DNA of 11,122 nucleotides from CAZNQW01 sp964575225 (GTDB taxonomy: Bacteria > Chloroflexota > Anaerolineae > JAAYZQ01), in NCBI GenBank assembly GCA_964575225.1, contig CAZNQW010000123.1:1-11122 (forward strand), read 5' to 3'. Below are positions 1 to 5,951 of this stretch, one piece after another (the stretch's first letter is position 1; each line of letters starts with the position of its first letter). The notes below the pieces were generated by a model that worked only from the letters and a program-made list of their open reading frames with translations, was not told where the DNA came from and searched no databases. Position numbers and translations under genes: made by a program.

Positions 1-45
1 GATAATGAGCGGTGACTGGAGTTCAGACGTGTGCTCTTCCGATCT
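1..45 (+). other. Illumina TruSeq index-7 adapter (library artefact)
   Basis: Positions 12-45 match, base for base from memory, the 34-base TruSeq Read 2 priming site. Positions 1-3 (GAT) fit the end of the P7 segment. Positions 4-11 (AATGAGCG) fall exactly where the i7 index belongs; the reverse complement, CGCTCATT, is the index I know as TruSeq HT D703. Translating this stretch gives the familiar adapter-contamination peptide containing WSSDVCSSDL. The bases are therefore not part of the organism's genome, and real sequence starts at about position 46. Confidence 0.97.
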
Positions 46-171
46 GGGGTGTTGGCCGTGGGCCGTGAGTATGGCGCCGTCTTTTGGGGGGCCATGGTGT
101 GGGCGGTTCTGGCCCTGGTGGGTTATGCCGTCTGGGGGCGTCGCCAGGAGCCGATCCTTTCCGACGAATAG
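46..171 (+). CDS. C-terminal fragment of an unidentified membrane protein
   Basis: An open frame runs from the adapter junction to a TAG stop at 169-171, giving about 41 residues. It contains a hydrophobic helix (FWGAMVWAVLALVGYAVW) followed by a short polar tail ending RRQEPILSDE. That pattern, a final transmembrane helix with positive residues after it and then an acidic end, is typical of the C-terminus of an integral membrane protein with the tail in the cytoplasm. The start is missing because the sequence is cut by the adapter. The frame ends 30 bases before a strong terminator hairpin, which supports it as a real gene end. The family cannot be identified from so little sequence; a transporter subunit is only a guess. 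Confidence 0.6.
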   Translation, partial: GVLAVGREYGAVFWGAMVWAVLALVGYAVWGRRQEPILSDE

Positions 172-201
172 GATCCCTGGGCTGGCGTTCACGCGGGAAT
201 C

Positions 202-232
202 AAAAAGGGTCTCTCAACTCGAGAGACCCTTT
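202..232. terminator. Bidirectional Rho-independent terminator between convergent genes
   Basis: A perfect 12-bp stem pairs 204-215 (AAAGGGTCTCTC) with 221-232 (GAGAGACCCTTT) around a 5-base loop. An A-run at 202-206 gives a U-tract for minus-strand transcripts, while the stem's own TTT gives a weak one for plus-strand transcripts. It lies between the stop of the plus-strand membrane protein (171) and the stop of the minus-strand radical SAM gene (252), so it can serve both. It marks the 3' end of the four-gene minus-strand operon. Confidence 0.88.
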
Positions 233-251
233 CCATGTCCTGGGTGCCGGG

Positions 252-1613
252 TTATCCGCCGTTCTCCTCGGCATCGGGTTGATGGTGCTGGGCATAGAGA
301 GGGCACCCTCCGCCGCACAGGATCTTGTCGGGGCACTCGTAACACTTTTCCATCATGAAATCGCGGTTCCGCAGATAGCGGGCCAGCTCATGATCCCAGA
401 TGGACTCCCACGGCTCGGTCAAAATGTTGCCCAACGACACAAAGTAGCTCTGGCAGGGGATCACGTCGCCATTGGGTTCTACGGCCATATTATAATGGGC
501 GGCGGTGCAGCCCTTGATGCCCAATTCCATGCTGATAGGATTGAACTCGCAGTATTGGGTGGGCGTATACCAGATGAGGCGCAGGTTCTGCTCTTGAGCG
601 GCTTCTTTCACCCGCTCTAGAATGGGCTCCAGTTCACTTTCGCGGATGCCGGTCCCCACGGCGACCCCCGCGCCCGAGTAGATCAGGCTGTTGCAGCCAA
701 AGGTGGGCACGCCCAGCGAGGCGATAAAGGCAATCGTCTCCTCGATGCCGTCCACGTTTTCGGTGGTCATGGTGGTGTTGGTCATCATATAGATGTCGGC
801 CGCCACCACCGCCTTGATCCCGGCGACGGTCTCTTCCCAGGCGCCTGGACAACCCGACATCCGGTCGTGGATGGCCGGGTCGTGACTTTCAAGGGTGATC
901 TGGATGTGATCCAGGCCTGCCGCCAAGAGCGCATCCACAAAGGCCCTATCTCGCAGCCGCCGCCCGTTTGTCTGGAGCCCGGTGACCATGCCGACGTCTT
1001 CGGCGTATTGGACCAGTTCCACCAGGTCGGGGCGTAGGGTGGCCTCGCCGCCGGTGAAGGTCAGATGGGGGATACCGATTTCCCAGCAGCGGTCGATGAC
1101 GCGTTTCCACTCCTCGGTCGACATCTCGGGGAAATCCCTGGGGCGGCCCACATAGCAGTGGGGACAATCGTTCTGGCAGCGATAGGTAAGGACCAGATCC
1201 ATGCGATAGGGCGCAGAGAGTTGGGCGCTGAGCGGCTCGATGCGCTCCACGTCCAGGTAGGTCACCGGGCAAATCTCTTCGCCGGCCTGGGCAATGGCCC
1301 AGATGGTATCGCGCACGCGCTCGAAATCGGCCTGGGCCGCCTGCTGTTTGACCTGGTAACGGTGGGCCACCTCGCGGGCGGCTTCTTCGGCCGATTTCTC
1401 CTGCAGAACCATGTGGGCGAACTCGGTCGCCGTCTGGTTCAGGTGGAGAACTCGGGAGGCATTGATCAGCAAGACACCGTGGCCGTCCTTCTCCACCCGC
1501 AGGTGAAGCCGGAACTGCTGGGGCGCGCTGACCGGCGTCTGATAGGTATAGATGCCAGGACCCAACGGATGGGGTGGTTCAAACCATTGCTTGATCCGAT
1601 CGAATAGGGGCAT
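252..1613 (-). CDS. PqqD-like/radical SAM/SPASM protein, candidate peptide or protein maturase
   Basis: This 453-residue protein should cleave S-adenosylmethionine with a [4Fe-4S] cluster to modify a peptide or protein by radical chemistry. Residues about 30-100 resemble PqqD, the RiPP recognition element that binds a substrate leader (GVLLINASRVLHLNQTA). The radical SAM core follows, with CxxxCxxC at C146, C150 and C153, then the TGGE motif at 187-190. The C-terminus is a SPASM domain: C369, C387, and the run C424, C427, C433, C437 (CxxC-x5-CxxxC), which normally holds auxiliary clusters. This order matches PqqE-like, AlbA-like and other peptide maturases. The start has GGGAG and AAGGA just upstream. 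It is the last gene of the operon, 42 bases after the Cys-Ala-tailed membrane protein, its most likely substrate. Function in radical chemistry is secure; the substrate is inferred. A heme-, nirJ- or Mo-cofactor-type role is less likely because of the PqqD-like N-terminus. Confidence 0.9.
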   Translation of the reverse strand: MPLFDRIKQWFEPPHPLGPGIYTYQTPVSAPQQFRLHLRVEKDGHGVLLINASRVLHLNQTATEFAHMVLQEKSAEEAAREVAHRYQVKQQAAQADFERVRDTIWAIAQAGEEICPVTYLDVERIEPLSAQLSAPYRMDLVLTYRCQNDCPHCYVGRPRDFPEMSTEEWKRVIDRCWEIGIPHLTFTGGEATLRPDLVELVQYAEDVGMVTGLQTNGRRLRDRAFVDALLAAGLDHIQITLESHDPAIHDRMSGCPGAWEETVAGIKAVVAADIYMMTNTTMTTENVDGIEETIAFIASLGVPTFGCNSLIYSGAGVAVGTGIRESELEPILERVKEAAQEQNLRLIWYTPTQYCEFNPISMELGIKGCTAAHYNMAVEPNGDVIPCQSYFVSLGNILTEPWESIWDHELARYLRNRDFMMEKCYECPDKILCGGGCPLYAQHHQPDAEENGG

Positions 1614-1655
1614 AGTTCCTTCTCCCTTGAGCCTTTTTGTCCGTCTACGGGCTGC

Positions 1656-3305
1656 CTATCGGCCGCCGCCGGCGCAAGCGCAGGCGCAGCCCGCGCAGGC
1701 ACAAGCACACGCGCATCCCCCGCCGCTCCGGCTGCTGGAGCTTGTTTTCGGCGGTGGATTGGTCGCATTGGTCACTTTGCTGGCAAAGCCCTCTACGCTA
1801 CCGACGACCGTATTGGCCGTGTTTTCGATGCTGGTGACCACGGTGTTGGCAAAATCGGCACCCGGCAAGGTCGGTAGCGTCACCGATGTGCCGCCCCCCG
1901 CGGGTGTGGGCATGGGCGCACTGCCCTGGGCGCCGCGGGACGTGGCGATCCAGGGATGATAGTAGGTCCCCCAGTGGGGCACCACCACCGGCCGATCGCG
2001 GAAGGTGCGCCGGGTGCGGTCGTCCCAATCGTCCTCCAGCATCGTCCATTCCAGCCCTTCGCCCCAGCGCTCGCCCAGCAATTCGGGCGTATCGGCGGCT
2101 TCCACCTGATTCCAGGCGCGGGCCGCGATGTCCTTGTAATACTCTTGGGTCTCCTTGCGGCTAAAGCCGGTTACTTTTTTGTTCACGTCGCCGATGAGGT
2201 CGATAGCCAGCTCTCGGAGCGCGCCTTCGGCCAGTTTTCCTTTTTCGTTGATGGCACTGAGGAACCGTCGCTCATAATACCACAGCTTGGAATCGTCCGG
2301 CAGGGGATCGGCCGCCCTGAGCTTCAGGGGCTCTTCAGAGAGGACGGTGACAATGCCCTTTTTCACCAGGCCAAAGAGGATCATGGTCATGACTTTGTTC
2401 AGCGGGGCCTCCAGAAGGATGGCCGCTTCGACGGCGGTCAGCCCCCGCTTGATACCCACGCCCTCGACCGAGAGGGAGGGAGGCAAGTATTGCATTTTGC
2501 GTTTCTTTTGGACGCGGCTGCCCAGAAAGCTAAAGACGCCCCACCCAACACTGAACAGAACAAACAATAGCCAGGGGCTGCTGCAACAAGCCTCCAGGTC
2601 GATGTTAAAGAGCGGCGCCTTTTGCACGACGCCTTCGGCCAAAACCCGTTGGGGGAAGGAGGCGCCAAAGACGTATTCTTGATCGCCGCGGGCATCCTCT
2701 TTGATCCAGGTATAGACAACCCGATCGTCCTCAAAGCCGGCAAAGGTGAACTCCTGGTCGTGATAGCGAGGCTCTTCGGCGGTGACCCCCGGCGGCAGGT
2801 GAAAGTTCACCTCCAGGCGGGTGGCGCCGTGCACAAAGTCGCTGCCAAACCAGGTGGGCGCAAATTCGAAACTGGCGTATTCGTCGTCTTGGCTGTCCTG
2901 AAAAATCAAGCCCGTGACGGCCGCTTCTACGTGAAGCGTCCCGACCTGACCCGGTTGAATGGTGTTGGGTCCCAGCTCTACGGCGATGCCCGGTGTAACG
3001 TAGGGTGAGTCGTCGATGCGGTCCAGGGGCACGCCGTTGATCGAGGCCTGGATGGCAAAGATATTATAGGTGTCATTGGGCAGGCCAATGTCTACCACGT
3101 CGATTGGGTGCGAGCCTGGATCGGGGGCAAAGGTGATGTCATAGACCAGCCATACCGTGCCGTCCTGTTCCAGATACACGTGGACCCGGTTTTCGGGCAC
3201 GTTGAAGCGATAATCCTGGGCCTGAGCGATGGGCGCCAGCACGAGGCAGCAGAGAAGAACCAACCCTATCAGCATCCAGGCTGTTCGCGATTGTTTGTTG
3301 AGCAT
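1656..3305 (-). CDS. DUF2207-like membrane protein with alternating Cys-Ala C-terminal tail
   Basis: A signal peptide at residues 1-29 (hydrophobic core, cleavage likely after AQA) is followed by an extracellular beta-rich domain at about 30-235 resembling DUF2207. One transmembrane helix lies at about 244-262, next to a CC pair at 240-241, and basic residues (KKRK) follow it. Residues 263-460 are cytoplasmic and include a winged-helix-like stretch at about 285-330. A Pro/Thr/Gly/Ser-rich region (460-530) leads into the tail: Cys at 531, 533, 535, 537, 540, 542 and 544, each followed by Ala, ending GGGR. Topology puts the tail in the cytoplasm, where a radical SAM enzyme could reach it. An AGGA site sits 7 bases before the ATG. 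The gene lies 53 bases after the small zinc-ribbon gene and 42 bases before the radical SAM gene. The DUF2207 match is by overall pattern only. Function is unknown; the tail could be modified, could bind metal, or both. Confidence 0.82.
   Translation of the reverse strand: MLNKQSRTAWMLIGLVLLCCLVLAPIAQAQDYRFNVPENRVHVYLEQDGTVWLVYDITFAPDPGSHPIDVVDIGLPNDTYNIFAIQASINGVPLDRIDDSPYVTPGIAVELGPNTIQPGQVGTLHVEAAVTGLIFQDSQDDEYASFEFAPTWFGSDFVHGATRLEVNFHLPPGVTAEEPRYHDQEFTFAGFEDDRVVYTWIKEDARGDQEYVFGASFPQRVLAEGVVQKAPLFNIDLEACCSSPWLLFVLFSVGWGVFSFLGSRVQKKRKMQYLPPSLSVEGVGIKRGLTAVEAAILLEAPLNKVMTMILFGLVKKGIVTVLSEEPLKLRAADPLPDDSKLWYYERRFLSAINEKGKLAEGALRELAIDLIGDVNKKVTGFSRKETQEYYKDIAARAWNQVEAADTPELLGERWGEGLEWTMLEDDWDDRTRRTFRDRPVVVPHWGTYYHPWIATSRGAQGSAPMPTPAGGGTSVTLPTLPGADFANTVVTSIENTANTVVGSVEGFASKVTNATNPPPKTSSSSRSGGGCACACACAGCACACAGGGR
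1671..1715 (-). repeat. Coding Cys-Ala dipeptide repeat, 7 Cys in 15 residues
   Basis: On the minus strand these codons read CACACACAGCACACA (residues 531-545). The Ala codons are mixed (GCG, GCT, GCC) and Cys uses both TGC and TGT, so the DNA is not a simple hexamer repeat. The regularity is kept at the amino-acid level, which points to selection on the peptide rather than recent replication slippage. Confidence 0.85.
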
Positions 3306-3358
3306 AGTATGTTCCTATCTTGGTTTGATCCGACCCCTTGTCGACCGACGTGAGGGTG

Positions 3359-3730
3359 TCACCACTTGGGCTCTTCGACGATCTGATAGGTGGCGCCGCA
3401 GTAGGGGCACGAGACCATTACCGCCCCTTGGGCCATGCCAATGGCGCTCTTGTCCAGTTGTGCACCGCAGCTCTGGCACTTGAGGGCTTCCATCTCCACG
3501 TCGCCGCCGATGTCAATCTGCTGCCGGATGGTCACTTCCTGCTGGGGTTTGGGCTCGCGCAGGCGCACGGCAAAGATGATGCCCAGTCCAATGAGCACCA
3601 AGAGCCCGCCGACGATCAACCGCCCCAGGGGGCTGGATGCTTCGCCGCTAAACGCGGACAGCAGCCACAGGACGCCAAAGAGAACCAGGATACCTGCCAC
3701 AATATAGCCAATGATCTTGCCCGTACTCAT
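3359..3730 (-). CDS. Small two-helix membrane protein with C-terminal zinc ribbon
   Basis: This 123-residue protein has two hydrophobic helices, at about residues 6-26 and 37-56, and a soluble tail with C85-xx-C88 and C108-xx-C111 (CQSCG...CPYCG), a zinc-ribbon pattern. A hairpin of two helices with a basic VRLRE after the second puts the ribbon in the cytoplasm. The start is well supported: AGGAGG lies immediately upstream of the ATG, in the 30-base gap after the LysM gene. It is the second gene of the operon and so is made together with the Cys-Ala-tailed protein and the radical SAM enzyme. No named family is recognised. A role as membrane adaptor or metal-binding partner is a guess from context; the ribbon could equally be purely structural. 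Confidence 0.8.
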   Translation of the reverse strand: MSTGKIIGYIVAGILVLFGVLWLLSAFSGEASSPLGRLIVGGLLVLIGLGIIFAVRLREPKPQQEVTIRQQIDIGGDVEMEALKCQSCGAQLDKSAIGMAQGAVMVSCPYCGATYQIVEEPKW

Positions 3731-3760
3731 TCTTCCTCCTGGAGTCTTTTTTGCTATACG

Positions 3761-5020
3761 TTACTTCCAAAAAAAGGTTCGAGATCCGCTAGGCGGGCTG
3801 ATCGGGTCGCCGGTGCGGGTGCCGTCCTCGGTCAGTCCGGTCTGGCGCAGAACCGTCACCTGCCAGTAAAATTCCTGGGGCTCGGCCAGATCGGGGATAT
3901 ACAGGTCGGCAGGCAATCGCCAGGAAGTGGCCTTGGTCCACAGGGCCGGGAGCTGCTGAATATAGGTGCCCGAGCGGCGCATGCGCAGCACGTACCACTC
4001 GTCCTCGGCGAGGATACCCACCGACGTCCAGTTTAGCACGATCACTGCCTCGGCGCCCTCAAAGGTGGTCTGGTCTGGTGGAGAGAGCAGAGCAGTCGCA
4101 GGGTGCCATGGGCCCGGCGTGGGGGTCAGAGTGGGCGGCACGGTGGGCGTGGGGGCGGGGGTAGCTGTGCCGATGGGAATTCTCAGCTTTTGACCCACGC
4201 TGAGCTTGTCGTTGGACAGATTGTTGATCTCGCGAAGTTCAGCGGCGGAGAGGTTGAATTTTTGGGCGATGGTAGAGAGCGTGTCGCCCTGCGTTACCTC
4301 GTAGGTTTCGAAGGCCATCGTCGCCGAATAGTCGGGCGGTTGGACGATGATCAGCTTGGTGCCGATGCTGATCCGGGTGGCGTCGGCAATGTTGTTGGCT
4401 TCCATGAGCGCTTCGACGGTTGTGTTGTACCGTTTGGCGATGGCGCTCAGCGTGTCGTTGGCCCGGACTGTATACTCAAAGGGCGTAGGAGAAGGCGTCG
4501 GTGTAAGGGTAGGAGTGGGCGTATCGGCTACGGGCAAGGGGATGATCAACACCTGGCCCACGCTGATGATGCTGTTGGCTTTGAGATTGTTGGCCTTGAG
4601 GATGGCGTCTACGGTAGCGCCATACTTTTTGGCAATGGTGCCGATCACTTCGCCCGATTCGACGGTGTGGTGGGTCTGGTTGGGCGGCAATGTGGCCGTC
4701 GGAGGGGGTGTGGGCGAACGGAGCGGCGTGGCGGTCGGTGCTACCACCAGGGTGGGCGTGGGCGATAGGGTGGCTGTGGGCGTAGCGGTCGCCGTGTTGG
4801 GTAGCAGGGCCGCCGGCTCGGCAATCTGCCATGGTTTCCAGCTCCAGAGAATGGCAAGTAGGCCCATCAGAAGCAGGGGCCACAAAAAGGCCCCTGGAGA
4901 GATACGCGGGTTTGGGGCGCGGTGCTCTTTGAGTTGAGCGCCGCACATCAGGCAGGTTTCAGCCCGCTGGGCCACAGGCGTTCCGCAGCGCGGGCAGTGC
5001 CTTTGGGCGCTTGGTTCCAT
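3761..5020 (-). CDS. Zinc-ribbon, single-pass, triple-LysM cell-wall-binding protein
   Basis: The protein is 419 residues from the chosen ATG. It begins with a cytoplasmic zinc ribbon (C9, C12, C23, C26), then a transmembrane helix at about 44-61. A Thr/Pro-rich linker leads to three LysM domains at about 117-161, 182-226 and 239-282, each with the usual pattern of YTV...DTLSAIAKRY...NN...G..L.IP. LysM domains bind N-acetylglucosamine-containing glycans such as peptidoglycan. A second Thr/Pro-rich linker leads to a beta-rich C-terminal domain (about 305-419, with many Trp and Tyr) resembling an Ig or fibronectin-like module. Thr/Pro linkers of this kind are common in Chloroflexota. The frame is open back to 5182, but the extra 54 residues look unlike protein and have no ribosome site, so 5020 is preferred (GGAG about 12 bases upstream). 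It is the first gene of the operon and may tether the system to the envelope. Confidence 0.87.
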   Translation of the reverse strand: MEPSAQRHCPRCGTPVAQRAETCLMCGAQLKEHRAPNPRISPGAFLWPLLLMGLLAILWSWKPWQIAEPAALLPNTATATPTATLSPTPTLVVAPTATPLRSPTPPPTATLPPNQTHHTVESGEVIGTIAKKYGATVDAILKANNLKANSIISVGQVLIIPLPVADTPTPTLTPTPSPTPFEYTVRANDTLSAIAKRYNTTVEALMEANNIADATRISIGTKLIIVQPPDYSATMAFETYEVTQGDTLSTIAQKFNLSAAELREINNLSNDKLSVGQKLRIPIGTATPAPTPTVPPTLTPTPGPWHPATALLSPPDQTTFEGAEAVIVLNWTSVGILAEDEWYVLRMRRSGTYIQQLPALWTKATSWRLPADLYIPDLAEPQEFYWQVTVLRQTGLTEDGTRTGDPISPPSGSRTFFWK

Positions 5021-5056
5021 ATGTTGGTGTGACTCCACTTTCCAGTTTTGGGCGAA

Positions 5057-5134
5057 GACCTGACCGGTTTGGTGTTTGGCAAACGATGGCTCTCCCGAGA
5101 ACCTCGTTTTTGTCGACGGAAAACCTGTCAGGTC
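5057..5134. repeat. 78-base nested inverted repeat in the operon leader
   Basis: Outer arms 5057-5070 and 5121-5134 are complementary over 14 bases with one mismatch (GACCTGAC.GGTTT type). Inside, AAACGA (5081-5086) pairs with TCGTTT (5104-5109), and within that GG.TCTC pairs with GAGA.CC around a two-base loop. The result is a long nested hairpin lying in the 5' untranslated region of the LysM operon. It could be a regulatory leader structure or a small dispersed palindromic element; no known riboswitch is recognised. Confidence 0.6.
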
Positions 5135-5206
5135 TCTATTGTTCAGAATCGCTACAGCGCATGCCCGGCACTTTGGCGGCATTCGTCAAAGGCCGACCGA
5201 TGCTCC

Positions 5207-5235
5207 ATTATAACAGACAATGGCACTTCTGCCAA
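5207..5235 (-). promoter_or_regulatory. Near-consensus sigma-70-type promoter for the four-gene operon
   Basis: On the minus strand, TTGGCA (5235-5230) and a perfect TATAAT (5212-5207) are separated by exactly 17 bases. The predicted transcription start is near 5200, giving a leader of about 180 bases before the LysM start at 5020. No other good promoter is seen within the operon. Confidence 0.6.
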
Positions 5236-5324
5236 AACCTGCATGCTTTCCGCCATGTGAGGGTGTAGTAAAAATTCGTTGGGAATTTCGCTACGCTCCT
5301 TGACTCAAAGCAGCCATTCCTCTG

Positions 5325-5412
5325 GAGTGCGTGCCTGCCCTGGCAGGACGCTTGCTGCCGCAATGGTACTGCGCAAGCGAGCACCCTGGTGCAAAGCGCC
5401 AGGCGCGCACTC
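5325..5412. repeat. Cloverleaf-like inverted element, possible structured RNA or MITE
   Basis: A 13-bp closing stem pairs 5325-5337 with 5400-5412 (one G.T wobble). It encloses three separate hairpins: CCTGCC/GGCAGG (5334-5347, sharing bases with the closing stem), CGCTTG...CGCA/TGCG.CAAGCG (5349-5379, four-base bulge), and GCACC/GGTGC (5381-5392). It lacks the T-loop and acceptor features of a tRNA. No known RNA family is recognised. It could be a noncoding RNA, a palindromic dispersed repeat, or a mobile-element end. Confidence 0.45.
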
Positions 5413-5415
5413 TAA

Positions 5416-5445
5416 ACAGTCCAAACGTCAGACTGTGGGCTTTTT
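5416..5445 (+). terminator. Terminator-like hairpin after the cloverleaf element
   Basis: ACAGTC (5416-5421) pairs with GACTGT (5431-5436) around a 9-base loop. GGGC and then five T residues (5441-5445) follow. The stem is short, so termination would be weak, but its position just 3 bases after the cloverleaf element suggests the two may form a single plus-strand transcript end. Confidence 0.35.
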
Positions 5446-5865
5446 CGTCGCCCTCAAGATGGCATCAATCAGACATTGAGCGCCCCATGTTATCCTTATA
5501 TTATGCAATCACCCAATAGTGAATACACCCCAAGGCTACTACACAATCGGCCAAGACGTAGTGCGGCGCAGGATGAATGCTGGCTGCGAGTATGCAGGCG
5601 CTCTCGCGGGCATGACGATGAGTCAATTGACGACCGTCACCCCACCTGCCTTCCCAGGTAGGCGCAAGCGGGGATCCATATCTTTCCAGACATATCAGGT
5701 GACAATGTCATAGTCGTGCTTGTGAGCGAGCAAGGACCCTTGCCGGATCTGGACCTGGATGCGGTTCCCTCGGGCTCGCGACCCCACTGCTGTGAGCGAA
5801 AAATCGGCCGTGATAGCATTCGGCAGCCGCCAAAGGCAGGATGGTAGCTTTTGGCAGAACCCTTG
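5446..5865. other. Intergenic stretch with no convincing gene
   Basis: Short open frames exist here but lack ribosome sites and family resemblance. What can be seen is repeat debris. There is a small hairpin ACCTG-N6-CAGGT at 5644-5659 flanked by CCCC (5640-5643) and GGGG (5670-5673). A 9-base direct repeat TGTGAGCGA lies at 5721-5729 and 5791-5799. An inverted pair GCCAAA (5829-5834) / TTTGGC (5850-5855) lies just upstream of the next promoter. These look like degenerate palindromic intergenic repeats and possibly an operator. Confidence 0.5.
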
Positions 5866-5874
5866 TGGTATAGT
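5866..5874 (+). promoter_or_regulatory. Extended -10 promoter for the HMG-CoA operon
   Basis: TGG-TATAGT at 5866-5874 fits an extended -10 element (TGnTATAAT with one mismatch). No good -35 box is found at the right distance, which is usual for extended -10 promoters. Transcription would start near 5881 and leave about 70 bases before the HMG-CoA synthase start. The GCCAAA/TTTGGC inverted pair overlaps the -35 region and could be an operator. Confidence 0.4.
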
Positions 5875-5951
5875 GTATGGGCCCTATAAGGGAGAAGGGG
5901 GCTCTACGGAGCCCTGATTTCTTGTATATCACCGGAGCAAAAACGGAACGC

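Noticed and set aside
5..358. Open frame of 117 codons crossing the left edge (plus strand)
   Set aside because: Its first part translates the Illumina adapter, and the rest is out of frame with the credible membrane-protein end and antisense to the radical SAM gene.
5021..5182. 54-residue N-terminal extension of the LysM protein
   Set aside because: It has no ribosome site, begins almost at the predicted transcription start, runs through the inverted repeat and does not resemble protein; the zinc ribbon starts right after the ATG at 5020.
5325..5412. tRNA gene
   Set aside because: The fold is cloverleaf-like, but there is no GTTCRA-type T-loop, no standard arm lengths and no CCA-type acceptor end.
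5519..5713. 64-codon plus-strand frame in the intergenic region
   Set aside because: It has no ribosome site, covers repeat-like hairpin sequence and shows no recognisable domain.
5877..5951. 25-residue extension of HMG-CoA synthase
   Set aside because: It starts within the promoter region and precedes the conserved family N-terminus.
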